A stretch of DNA of 16,552 bases, taken from positions 6,201 to 22,752 of the forward strand of contig UZAE01013410.1 of NCBI GenBank assembly GCA_900617975.1, given 5' to 3'. Source of the DNA: Rodentolepis nana (lineage: Eukaryota > Platyhelminthes > Cestoda > Cyclophyllidea > Hymenolepididae). Position numbers and translations under genes: made by a program. The notes under the pieces are model-generated. The model worked only from the letters and a program-made list of their open reading frames with translations. It was not told the origin of the DNA and made no database searches. Below, piece after piece: positions 1-8,579 of this stretch; position 1 is the first letter of the stretch; every line of letters begins with the position of its first letter.

Positions 1-761
1 AATCCTCAACTCCAGATCAAAGTTTCCCAAAGGGAAGCTTCCATTTAAGGCATTTGAGATTATGAGGAAGCAAGTGGGTACAAGTGGATACTTCCTAGAC
101 TGGTCAAAGTAGGCGACTCCCACGAGCGTGTATGCCCTCTATTTAACATACAGTGGAGTGGATGGATTTGAAATAGTCAATGCAGAAGCACATAATCTAG
201 GGTACTTTTGTTTAATGCAGAGATAAACGTGATTTTGAAAAAAACTGTTCTTTCGCCGATTCATCCTTTGTACACAAAGAGGGCAATAATCGATAATTAA
301 AATAAATATGTACTACAGCTATAAATATGATGCCTTAAACTAATTCAATGTAAATTTAAGCCATAAGCTTGCTGATTTCTCTTTCGCCAACCACATTTTA
401 ATGACCTGTGAACGTTTTAACATTCGTTTGTTACTAACACTTTGGAGATTATCATTAAACCATGCGAAAATACGTGAGAATCCAGGTTTAGTGATTACAC
501 TATTATAACTTTAAAACAAATCATCATTTTAATCATCAAATTGACAGGATGCTTTGATTAACCGTCTAAAGGGTGCTTACTCTAAACTTATAAAAAATAT
601 TTTTCATTAAATGTCTACAGTCAATATTGCCTATGAGTAATTCAGAAAATATGCGTATTAACTACGCCAGTTTCATGCACCAGCTGTACCCGCCATTATC
701 TAAAATCAGTTAAGCAAAGTGCTCTTTTGCAATGAACAAAATGATAATTCGAATGAAATCC
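1..761. other. Non-coding DNA, inferred Shaw intron 2 (left part)
   Basis: No recognisable gene. On the minus (channel) strand I looked for the transmembrane and pore exons of a Kv channel, such as an S4 arginine repeat or a TTVGYGD filter, and found none. The stretch is therefore inferred to be intronic or downstream of the window's last visible exon. A plus-strand frame is open from base 2 to a TAG at 110-112 (36 codons); it is short and matches nothing I know. Confidence 0.5.
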
Positions 762-775
762 ATCTCAAAATTTTC
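762..775 (+). repeat. Target-site duplication, left copy (SINE copy 1)
   Basis: The 14-mer ATCTCAAAATTTTC sits directly before the first base of the retroposon. It is repeated without mismatch at 1106-1119, directly after the 3' tail. This pairing is made when a retroposon is inserted by target-primed reverse transcription, and it fixes both ends of the element. Confidence 0.9.
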
Positions 776-1105
776 GGGGTGTGCAATAGACTTACCTCCA
801 CTTGGTACACCCTGGGCAACGTATACTCATGCGGCAAAAAAGTCTATTAATCGACAGTTGACTTCTGACTTCAAACTACCATGGCCCGACTACTTGCCAT
901 ATTCGACCCCTTTCACAGTACACATCTTACCTTTTTCTCTACCTCTATGTCTGTCTGCCTCTTTTACATCTGTGAATCGCTCTTCTGTACCCCACCCCTC
1001 GACTTTCTTCTACTTTGATGAACCTTCCCTCTGTGAAGCCTGAAGTCAGCTAAATGGCTAATGATAGCTATCAAAACGCCTGCAATTTGAAATAAATAAA
1101 TAAAT
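776..1105 (+). mobile_element. Complete SINE-like non-autonomous retroposon, copy 1
   Basis: This 330-bp element is bounded by a perfect 14-bp target-site duplication. It begins GGGGTG and ends in an A-rich AAATAAATAAAT tail. A second copy starting at 16243 begins at the same base, so the 5' end is a defined terminus and not a random truncation, as expected of a SINE. Its last part (CTGAAGTCA at 1040-1048 and an 18-bp block at 1078-1095) matches the 3' end of the LINE at 3803-5452, suggesting it uses that LINE family's reverse transcriptase. The middle, about 920-1030, is pyrimidine-rich. I see no convincing tRNA, 5S or 7SL head: a B-box-like ATTCGACCCC at about 901-910 is not kept in copy 2, and no A box is clear. 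A plus-strand frame (732-1043) crosses the element but starts in flanking DNA and is broken in copy 2, so it is not a gene. Alternative: a short internal-deletion derivative of a related LINE. Confidence 0.85.
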
Positions 1106-1119
1106 ATCTCAAAATTTTC
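1106..1119 (+). repeat. Target-site duplication, right copy (SINE copy 1)
   Basis: Perfect second copy of ATCTCAAAATTTTC, immediately after the A-rich tail. See the left copy at 762-775. Confidence 0.9.
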
Positions 1120-3124
1120 AAGATCAGTTTGTATCTTTATTTAAGATCTGTCCCAATAAATCCTCCCATTTATAGGAATTAATTTAATTCAGGTGAAATC
1201 CAATGTATGCTATAAATAATTGCGTCTTCGTTATGATTCCTATAGTGGATGAGAACAACACATCGATATTACCATTTACATCTTGAATAGGGCGAATAAG
1301 TTACGTCAATATGACAGACGAATGAATTTGTTTTAATGCGATAGTTAGTGAAGGACTCAAAATAATACCAACTAATGTTTTTTATTCTCAAATGTTATAC
1401 CACAGTTTACAAAACAGTTCAATGTACTTTTTTTCCGAAAAAAATTGAAATTTTAATCCAAGCACAATCATCATGTTCCATTTATGGTAATATTTAACTA
1501 TGTGAATTGTCATATTCGTTCATGCATAATCAAGCTAAGGAATGTCAAATATATACACAATGAAGTGTTTTTTTAATTGAAGAAGAATACTTACTCCTTT
1601 TATTGAACAAAATCATTTCAGTACACCAACCTTGAACCAACTAAATAAATTTCATCAGATATGTGGTGTCATACTTAAACATTTTAATATTAATTGTGAT
1701 GATTTTAGCATTGTGGTATAGTTTTTATGAAGTTCCTCTGTAGTGTAACTTTCGTTTTTTAACAGCTTATCGTCTGATGAATACTTCTCATTAAGCACTG
1801 ATGACGATTGTTGAGTACCTATAGGGTGAGCATCTTTCGTGGTAGATGGCACACATTCCAAACGAAATTTCAGCCCCTGGTTAAGTCATGCAAACTAGTA
1901 CTATCTTCCTGCCATTAGCATTATCAAAAAGATGTCTATTCTTAAAATAGCAGCACAGAAACTTCAAATAGAGATTAGGTGTCACATCACCCAATCTCTT
2001 ACACGTTGCTTGTAGATTAGGAAAGTATAAGAAATGCCTCACATACACTCAAAATTTAACACCAGTAGCAATTTTCACCTCCCCTTACTCTTTGTCTTGA
2101 AAGATGATCTCAGAAAAATTGCTTTAAGAAAACAGTCTCTCCTAATAATCTGTTAGAAAGTAAATATTTTTCCGTTCTTTAGTAAATTGTATTTTAAAGT
2201 CCCTCGTCGATTTTGTTCAAATCGCGCTTTTGATACTGGTTTTAGTTCAAACTGACTGATAACAAATTCTAATTCTAATTTGGTGCTGTCAAATAGGGGG
2301 GGGGGGTAGAGAGTGGGTGTATTGTCTTTAATTTTGAACGTTGTGGTCAGATTATGCTATCGTGAATTCCAATATTCTGACGCAAATCTGCCGGTTTTAA
2401 ATTTTTCAAGTCTATCTTGAGCTCATAAAACCCGAAAAATAATTCGGAAGAATTAAATTGCACGCATTGTGAATTGATTACTCTATTAATGCACTTGAAA
2501 CAGTAAAATGAAAAATTGGTCTTGAAACATTTGCTTATTAATTGGAAATGATTAAATTATTTGGGATACTAAAAGATCCTGTTTCGAGGAAATAATTGGC
2601 GACTATTGACGATTATGTTAGAAGTGTGGAATAGCAATTTGCCAGCACTAGAAGCAAACGAAAATGAATTTGAAGCATAAATCTCAGGATGCAAGATTTA
2701 ACCGTCAGAGAAACTGATTTAATCTAATGCTAAAACATTTAAAAGCTCAAAATATTTCTCCCACTTTTTGAATGGTTTGAATAACAATATTTTTCCATAT
2801 TAATATGCATGCTTGGAGGTTGTACATTTCAACCCCTCGTAAAAGGGAAAAACAATTGGAAGACTTTTCTGACATGAAATTTAATTTATGTTCTATCTTA
2901 AATGATTTGATATTTAAACAGCTGCTACGTCGATGTCTCACGTGTTAATGAGTTTTTTGCACTCATATAATTTATGATGAATTTAGATCTATTAATTCGC
3001 TACTAATTCAGAATTACAGTGAGCAGATAGAACATTTAAAAATTTACACGTTTTATTTGTTTTTGTTTGCTGTCAGTGTTACAAAAATCAAATAAATTTG
3101 ACTGATAGAAAAGGGAAATAAATT
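1120..3124. other. Non-coding DNA, Shaw intron 2 (right part)
   Basis: AT-rich sequence on the 3' side of the second channel exon. It contains no open frame with recognisable protein similarity on either strand. It holds an 11-base G run at 2296-2306. The minus-strand frames at 1655-1861 and 2747-2941 resemble no family I know and have chance-like composition. No channel exon was found here. Confidence 0.6.
2296..2306 (+). repeat. Poly(G) tract, 11 bases
   Basis: Uninterrupted run of 11 G in an otherwise AT-rich intron. It is one of five G/C homopolymers of 9 or more bases in the window. Confidence 0.9.
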
Positions 3125-3126
3125 AC
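3125..3126 (-). other. 5' splice site (donor) after Shaw exon 2
   Basis: On the minus strand the sequence reads AAG|GTAATT. The break falls between codons (phase 0), after the lysine where other Shaw proteins begin to diverge into S1. The open frame continues past it as hydrophobic residues unlike Shaw, which supports splicing here. Confidence 0.85.
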
Positions 3127-3354
3127 CTTGGCAGCAAGAGATGATCTCGGCATTTCAAAGACAGCCCAAATCCTGGGTCGAATCCGTTGCCATGTAGTTA
3201 GATTATTCCTTTCATATTCCTCTTCAAGACCAAATCGCTTGTATAGATCAGCGTCTGTGTAGTCAACAGCGTCCATATCCGCTTCGTCTAGAATGTTGAG
3301 AGTCGATTGTGTGTCCCGATGCGTTGTGTAGGTCATCCAACAGCAAGGCTCAAC
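3127..3354 (-). CDS. Shaw: Shaw/Kv3 potassium channel, coding exon 2 (end of T1 and T1-S1 linker)
   Basis: This exon has 76 codons, is phase 0 at both ends, and encodes residues 128-203 of the visible protein. It opens with VEPCCW, which supplies the two adjacent cysteines that complete the zinc site of the T1 domain begun in exon 1. It then runs through an acidic linker to the W-QRI-P-IWA-F block that precedes transmembrane segment S1 in Shaw/Kv3 channels. The start is set by an acceptor (CAACAG|GTT at 3356-3355) with a branch-point-like CTAAC about 25 bases upstream. The end is set by the donor AAG|GTAATT. The methionine upstream at 3375 is intronic. The family forms tetrameric delayed-rectifier-like K+ channels of the plasma membrane of neurons and muscle. 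The following exons (S1-S6, pore) are outside the window. Residues around the linker differ from Drosophila, as expected for this variable part. Confidence 0.93.
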
Positions 3355-3356
3355 CT
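3355..3356 (-). other. 3' splice site (acceptor) before Shaw exon 2
   Basis: The minus strand reads TTCAACAG|GTTGAG with a TTCTAAC branch-point candidate at about 3379-3385. The polypyrimidine tract is weak, but joining here to the exon 1 donor restores the HX5CX20CC spacing exactly, so the site is well supported. Confidence 0.88.
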
Positions 3357-3790
3357 GTTGAACGAATGTATCCATTTTGTTAGAAAACCCTATGCATGAT
3401 TTCTGCTAACCATATCGTTGTGATGCAAAGCGTTTTGTCTGTCAACCAAAAAATGGAACGATTTTTTTCCAACTTTAATTATCTTCTAATCACCACGTAC
3501 AGTGTCAGTCCAATAACCATACATTGTTGACGGAGTACTTTAGAAAATGCATAGACGTTGAAGTCCGTTCTGCAGATACTCCGAAGAGCACTAATTCAGA
3601 GTTTCTCAGACATTAATTCTCGCCGTTCTATAACATCATTTATAGTCTGTGTTGTTCATTGCATTATTTACTGCCAAGACACAATAATTCAGACTACAGT
3701 ATCACCTACGATTTCTTTTTACTTCATATTCTATTTGACTATTGGTCAATGAATTTTCGTAGCGCGATTTTGCTTGTTAATAAGAGGTGC
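3357..3790. other. Non-coding DNA, Shaw intron 1 (3' end)
   Basis: About 430 bases of intron between exon 2 and the LINE. It shows no similarity I recognise. A 64-codon plus-strand frame (3558-3752) starts with TTG and looks like chance. There is no upstream reverse-transcriptase sequence such as a YADD box, so the LINE really begins at about 3803. Confidence 0.6.
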
Positions 3791-3802
3791 ATATTAAATC
3801 AA
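3791..3802 (+). repeat. Target-site duplication, left copy (LINE)
   Basis: The 12-mer ATATTAAATCAA is repeated exactly at 5453-5464, right after the LINE's 3' tail. Protein similarity to reverse transcriptase starts just inside it, so it is a credible target-site duplication even though it is AT-rich. Confidence 0.75.
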
Positions 3803-3804
3803 AT

Positions 3805-5370
3805 CTTAATAGTGCACTTAAACTACTAGCAAACTGGTGCGACAACAATGGAATGGTAATTAACATGGCAAAAACTGCTTTCCAAACTTTTTCTTTGGCC
3901 CATCACAGCATAAACTCGATTCTAAGGTACAAGGATACTACCCTAGAAAAAACCAATGAGTTCACATATCTCGGAATGACGTTTGACACAAAGCTAATGT
4001 GGAAAAGTCACATTGCTAAAATAGCAGAACGCGTCTCCAATAGACTGAATGTCCTGAAGCGTCTTGCTGGTAGCGTATGGGGCTGTGCACGCTCAACTCT
4101 CAACACCACTTACAAGATGTTTATTCAGCCAATAATGTTGTATTGCTGTGAGCCACTCATTGCAGCCACAGAGGTAACTCTCAAACCACTCGAGAAGGCA
4201 CACAACCAAGCATTACGAATAATTACTGGAGGGATAAAATCAGCACCCATTGATGCAATGCTCCTAGTTACAGGAAGCACCACAATATGTTCCCTTATCA
4301 AAGAAAAGACCTTGATCCTGTATGAGAAGCTACTGCGCATTCCCATGGATAAGTTTTTCAGCACCTATGAGAATAGACCAAGACATCTGAAAACGTAATC
4401 TGGTCTAATACAGAAAGCCATAGAACTGAAGAAAGCATTACAAATCGATGACAAACGAAAAAGCCTCTCTCTCCCCATGAACCCATTAGCAGACACTGAT
4501 GTAGTGTGTTGCACCCAACTGCTCGACTTCTTCAGGAAATCAAACACTCCTACAGAGCAAATGCGCTCACTGGCCCTTGAAACAATCAATTTCAACTATC
4601 CTGCAGATCAATGGCTCCAAGTCTTCACTGATGGGTCATACATAGAAAATCAAGCAAACGTTGGTGCAGGTGTCTATTCTGAACTCTTCTCTTTCTACGC
4701 AGCAGTGGGACACAATAGATCCGCTTTTGAAAAAGAAATAGAGACTATTAGGATAGCACTATTCCAATTATGTTGCTTGGATACGAAATTCACCAAAGCG
4801 GTGATACTTTCGGACTCACATTCAGCAATAAACTCAATTGGAAACAGAGAGCCACCCAAAACAACTGAAATAAAGGAATGTAGAAAACTTTATCAGCTGC
4901 TGAGAGAGAAAAACAAAACAGTGATCCTACAATGGATTCCTGGTCACTGTGGCATTAAAGGCAATGAGCTTGCTGACACACTTGCTAAGAAGGGGACAAC
5001 GATTTTGCAATGCATGGACCGGCCGATGTCTTTCCACACAATGAAGGCCTTAATCAGAATAGAATTCCAGACCTCAAGATGCAACGAACTTAAAGCTCAA
5101 ACAAAGGAGAAACAGTGGACAGTGGCATTATCCGATATAGCCGATTGGCCAAGAATCGAAGCCGTTGCTGAGTTTAGACTACGTACCGGACACGATTGCT
5201 TGCCAAAACATCTTCACAGATTGGAAGTATACACTCAACCCACATGCCCCCTATGTAACCTACAGGAGGAAATGGATAAGACCCACCTGATTCGGTGTCC
5301 AGCCCTAAAGGCAACGACGGAAAGCCAGAGATACTGGGAAGCAAGAAGACAGCTAATGAATTGCTATTAA
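3805..5370 (+). pseudogene. LINE ORF2 remnant: RT C-terminus, RNase H and CCHC knuckle, with internal stop
   Basis: One continuous frame of 522 codons is broken only by a TAA at 4396-4398. The 26 codons between that stop and the next ATG (4477) are in frame and open, so the two parts are one gene with a nonsense change. The first part holds the region after the RT active site, with an AL-LL--WC motif at the start and the YLGMTFD motif at 3967-3987, typical of the LINE RT thumb. The second part, numbered from the ATG at 4477, has an RNase H with the expected acidic residues D52 (TDGS), E87, D113 (SDSHSA) and D167, plus H157 in the IPGHCGIKGNELAD block. The CCHC knuckle is C257, C260, H270, C274. 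The RT palm with its YADD box lies beyond the 5' truncation and is absent. A functional RNase H product from the 4477 ATG is possible in principle, but nothing suggests a promoter. Confidence 0.92.
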
Positions 5371-5388
5371 TTAACTGCTATAAATGTA

Positions 5389-5408
5389 CCCCCCCCCACC
5401 CTTGGGGG
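5389..5408 (+). repeat. C9 tract and G/C hairpin in LINE 3'UTR
   Basis: Nine C (5389-5397) are followed by a six-base ACCCTT loop and GGGGG (5404-5408), giving a five-pair G/C stem just before the tail shared with the SINE. LINE reverse transcriptases often recognise a stem-loop near the RNA 3' end; that role here is inference. Confidence 0.65.
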
Positions 5409-5452
5409 AAGCTGAAGTCAAAGTCACAAAGCCTGCCATTTGAAATAATAAT

Positions 5453-5464
5453 ATATTAAATCAA
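5453..5464 (+). repeat. Target-site duplication, right copy (LINE)
   Basis: Second exact copy of ATATTAAATCAA, directly after the AATAATAAT tail. See 3791-3802. Confidence 0.75.
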
Positions 5465-8161
5465 CAACTAAATCAAGGTACAAAATTTTTATTTTATGGG
5501 GATGTACTTACTTCTATCAAAAGAAGATAAATTTGGCAAAAAACTTGTCTAACAATTAATTTTGAAAGCCAAATTATCCTGTTCGTTGAAAAAATGTTTT
5601 TGTAATGTTAAAGGGATTAGAGGACAATATTTATTAGTTTCAAACCTTGTTATTTTGATAAATGAAAGTACTTCAAATTCGAATTATTATGGTTTGAAAT
5701 GATTCGCTGATTATCCTGCAATTTGTGCACATTTATAAGCGTTTATTATTAATGAAGTGAACTTAAGCTATGATTTTACCAACTAACGTACCTCCCTATA
5801 AATTTTTTATCATTGGAAACACCAAAAATTATTCCATCCGATGAAGGATGTAAGCAAAACTTTGACTAAAAAAATATTTACAATTTTTTTCTTATCTGAC
5901 TTTTCGTAAAAGGCCAAAAAGAGGAAGGTAGTCAGTGTAGGAGAAAAAAGGTGAAAGATGCAGTCTTTGAGGTGGAGCAAATGTGCCATTTAACGCGTTT
6001 ATACCCCTAAGAATAAAATTGAGCAGATGCTGTTGAGGTAATTCCTCATGTCTAAAACTTTTGTGCTGTTTTGTCTGCAAAGAGAACAATAATCCCTTTC
6101 TCGTAGTTCCTCAATCATTCAATCATCTTGACATTTTTTGTTTAATTATTTTTGGGTGAAAAATTCGCAAATTTCAAAAGAATCGACATTAGTGGCTGTT
6201 TAGACATGTCAGGTCTATGAAATTGAGCACTTCTAAGGAGGTTTTGATAAATACTCATGGTTTTGTTTAAATGTGCATTTTAACAAACTAGCTACTTATC
6301 TTATTAGTGTGTTGCTTAAAAAAAATTATGAGGAAATAATCAAAATACCTCGCTTTGAAAATGCAAATGTCACAAATGTCATGTCATTGACACCATTTCG
6401 AGTGGAGTACAATGATGGGATTTTTTTGAAAGGTTTGAATGCCTCCATATAAACTCTTTATCAAATAAAGCAAAATTTTATAAGAATTATGTTGAATTTT
6501 TTAAAAAAAGTGGTACATTTATTCAAGGATCTGTGAGAAAAAAAGACATTTTGCTTAGGAGATGACAATATTAATTTTTTTGAACACCAAAATAAAGGTG
6601 TTTTGAATATTACACACACATTTTTCTTAAAACCATAAATAAGCATTTCTCTCAGATCCGGTCGTGTTTATTAAATGTTTTCACGTTCACTTCTGCTTAC
6701 TACTCCACATTATATATATTCAGAAGTCGAGTTATTTTATTTATTAACGGCTCTTTGCTTCGCTAAGAAAAATTAATTTTTATGTATTTGTTAATATACA
6801 AAATTTCCCCATTTATTGAAACTTTATTCGAAACAAAAAATAATAATATGGAAATATGCAGCTTATGTATTTTCCAATTTTCTCTTCCTTGACTGCGGCA
6901 ATAAAAATAAAAAATGTAAAATAACTATTTTAATTAAATAATTTTGTTGCCTAATGCAATTTAGGTTCTTCCAATTGCGTACTGAGTAAACATTAGCCAG
7001 TGCTTTGATACAGTTTCTTCAAAATTTAAAAATTTAATTTACCACTCTGTCTAGATTTCTGAATAAGACTAAAAATTTCGATCTGAAAATGAGACCATAT
7101 GAATATTTTTTTGTCAAATCCTTTGGTCATTTTATTTTTATAAATATAAATACATTAGGCGCCTATTCATGCTACATTTTGTAGTGTACGATCAGTTAAA
7201 CCCGATACCTTAAATTTAAAATACCACTTGTTTCAAAATTTGCAACATATTATCTTTTTAGCATTTAAAATTGCTTCCATTTTTATTATTTTTTCCAATT
7301 TGTGAAAAAATGAATCGAAAAATTTGCACGGTACATTTATGGAATTCAATTTCGATTGAATAGATTTGTTCTTTTTTGGCTTTTGTACTTCACCTACTTC
7401 ATTAAATTAATGCACCAATTTTTTATTTATATTTATTTACGTGTGTCCTTCAGCTCTGTAATATTTTGATTATCTTATGTGTCGTCTTTTTACGATTGTG
7501 ATGTATCCTCACGCCCTATCGCCTCGTTGGAGGAACGACGTTACCTGGCAACAGGGAATTGACGAAAACCACTCATCTACTTCCACTCGAATTTAACGCA
7601 TCATGCATTCCTGTTTGTTATCTGTTTGATCGAAACGTTTTGATGGCATTCGGATACTCGGAGATTACTGTTATCGATGCCCTACTTGAACGCCCCTAGC
7701 GGCTATTGGCTAAAATATTATCAGGCTTTGCTTACATAACCAGCATATATTATTGAATGGTTTAATTGACTCGTTTTCATCATTACATAGTGTAAGGCAA
7801 CGGTAAGGTAGAAACACGGTTCGCTGGTAATAAATTTTAAAGTACTGAAAGATTGAAGTGGGGTGCCTTTTAACAACTACGAGTCAAATAAAACTTTGAA
7901 CAGATATTGTTTACTTTCGGACTATTTCTGTCAAGCTAATATTAGTCAATCAAATTTGAAGAAAAAATCACAGCAATCTCTTAAATACACTATGAAAGCG
8001 ATATCATTTGTGGTTATAAAATGAAGATTAGTCACTTTATTAAATTATTTAAATCACCGAAGAACAGTATTAAGGAAATATGCGTCTCTATTAATTAATA
8101 CCCATAATAAACGACGTATATACAATTACTCTACAAATGAATGAGACCACAATGCATACTC
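5465..8161. other. Non-coding DNA, Shaw intron 1 (5' part)
   Basis: About 2.7 kb of AT-rich intron without recognisable coding sequence. Frames at 5892-6089 and 6461-6646 (minus) look like chance. Short microsatellite-like bits occur, such as ACACACACA at about 6612-6620 and TATATATA at about 6711-6718. One stretch, about 7485-7710, is clearly richer in G+C and CpG than its surroundings and is listed separately. Confidence 0.6.
7485..7710. promoter_or_regulatory. CpG-dense patch in Shaw intron 1, possible regulatory element
   Basis: I count more than fifteen CpG dinucleotides in about 225 bases, against long CpG-poor AT-rich flanks. It ends in CGCCCCTAGCGGC (7691-7703), which resembles the G/C core of CTCF-type insulator sites but is one C shorter than the usual core. 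No open frame explains the composition. A regulatory role is inference only; a remnant of an older repeat is an equal alternative. Confidence 0.3.
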
Positions 8162-8163
8162 AC
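8162..8163 (-). other. 5' splice site (donor) after Shaw exon 1
   Basis: The minus strand reads CAA|GTGAGTAT, a strong donor in phase 0 after Gln127. Past it the open frame turns to unrelated residues and stops, while the Shaw sequence resumes at exon 2. Confidence 0.92.
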
Positions 8164-8544
8164 TTGGTTTGAGTCCAGGCCCCAAAATGCTAATTCCTCT
8201 TCAAAAAGTGGGCCACAAACATCAACTGGATAATGCAATTTTCCTGTTCGATAGTAATTAAGGACTTGAGCAAATACACCTGGGTGTCTATCAAAGAAGT
8301 ACTCATTCAGCAGTGGATCGTAGTTCGCCAAAGCCTCTGTCAAGCGGGAGAGTCGAGTTGCTGGTATCTTCTTCAGAGTCGACTTGTAGGTTTCATGTCG
8401 TACTCCACCAACATTTAGAATCACACGATTGCTGCTGTTGCTAGTAGAAACTGAATTTAATTTCACTCCCGAATTAGCGTTTATCAGACTGCAACTGTCC
8501 ATTTTAAAATTCGATTTATCTAAACAAATACTGATTATTGGCAT
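8164..8544 (-). CDS. Shaw: Shaw/Kv3 potassium channel, first coding exon (N-terminus and T1 domain)
   Basis: This exon has 127 codons. Residues 1-39 are a Ser/Asn-rich leader. From residue 40 the sequence is a classic T1 tetramerisation domain: [14 protein letters not shown] (41-54), the IPATRLSRL block (60-68), [15 protein letters not shown] (76-91), [10 protein letters not shown] (97-106) and the [11 protein letters not shown] stretch (111-122). The block is nearly identical to arthropod Shaw, which separates it from Shaker, Shab and Shal. His104 and Cys110 start the HX5CX20CC zinc site completed in exon 2. The T1 domain assembles subunits into tetramers at the cytoplasmic face. The ATG at 8544 has a TAA nine bases upstream in frame, so it is the earliest possible start. 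A second ATG (8502, Met15) has a better context (AAAATGG) and fits the short leader of Drosophila Shaw. The transcript probably begins well to the right. Confidence 0.95.
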
Positions 8545-8579
8545 TTTGAATTAATTAATGTTAATTAATATAACTGTCG
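8545..8579 (-). other. 5'UTR part of Shaw exon 1
   Basis: Between the inferred acceptor at 8581-8580 and the ATG lies a short leader rich in TTAATTAAT repeats. It contains the in-frame TAA (8553-8551) that closes the reading frame upstream of Met1. The call depends on the acceptor being used. Confidence 0.55.

Larger units (their letters stand above)
3803..5452 (+). mobile_element. 5'-truncated RNase H-bearing LINE (non-LTR retrotransposon)
   Basis: This 1,650-bp insertion lies in Shaw intron 1, antisense to the channel, bounded by a 12-bp duplication. It contains, in order: the C-terminal part of a reverse transcriptase, an RNase H domain, a CCHC knuckle, a stop at 5368-5370, and a short 3'UTR with a C9 tract and a CCCCC/GGGGG hairpin (5393-5408). 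The 3' end is CTGAAGTCA...GCCTGCCATTTGAAATAATAAT. The endonuclease, ORF1 and catalytic YADD box are missing, so the copy cannot move by itself. The layout (RT, then RNase H, then a C-terminal zinc knuckle) fits the I/jockey-like LINE groups that keep an RNase H; I do not fix the clade. Its 3' tail is shared with the SINE copies in this window. Confidence 0.92.

Noticed and set aside
2..112. Open plus-strand frame at the left edge, considered as the end of a transposase
   Set aside because: Only 36 codons are visible and no diagnostic motif is present.
896..910. B-box-like ATTCGACCCC in SINE copy 1 as evidence for a tRNA-derived head
   Set aside because: The motif is altered in copy 2 and no A box lies at the right distance, so tRNA origin is not supported.
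732..1043. 103-codon plus-strand open frame with an ATG
   Set aside because: It starts in flanking DNA and runs through the SINE. In copy 2 the 39/40-bp units break the frame, and the central part is merely pyrimidine-rich, which removes stop codons.
4125..4595. Two minus-strand open frames inside the LINE
   Set aside because: They are antisense shadows of the reverse transcriptase/RNase H frame.
8233..8418. Plus-strand open frame over Shaw exon 1
   Set aside because: It is antisense to the well-supported T1 domain and is a shadow frame.
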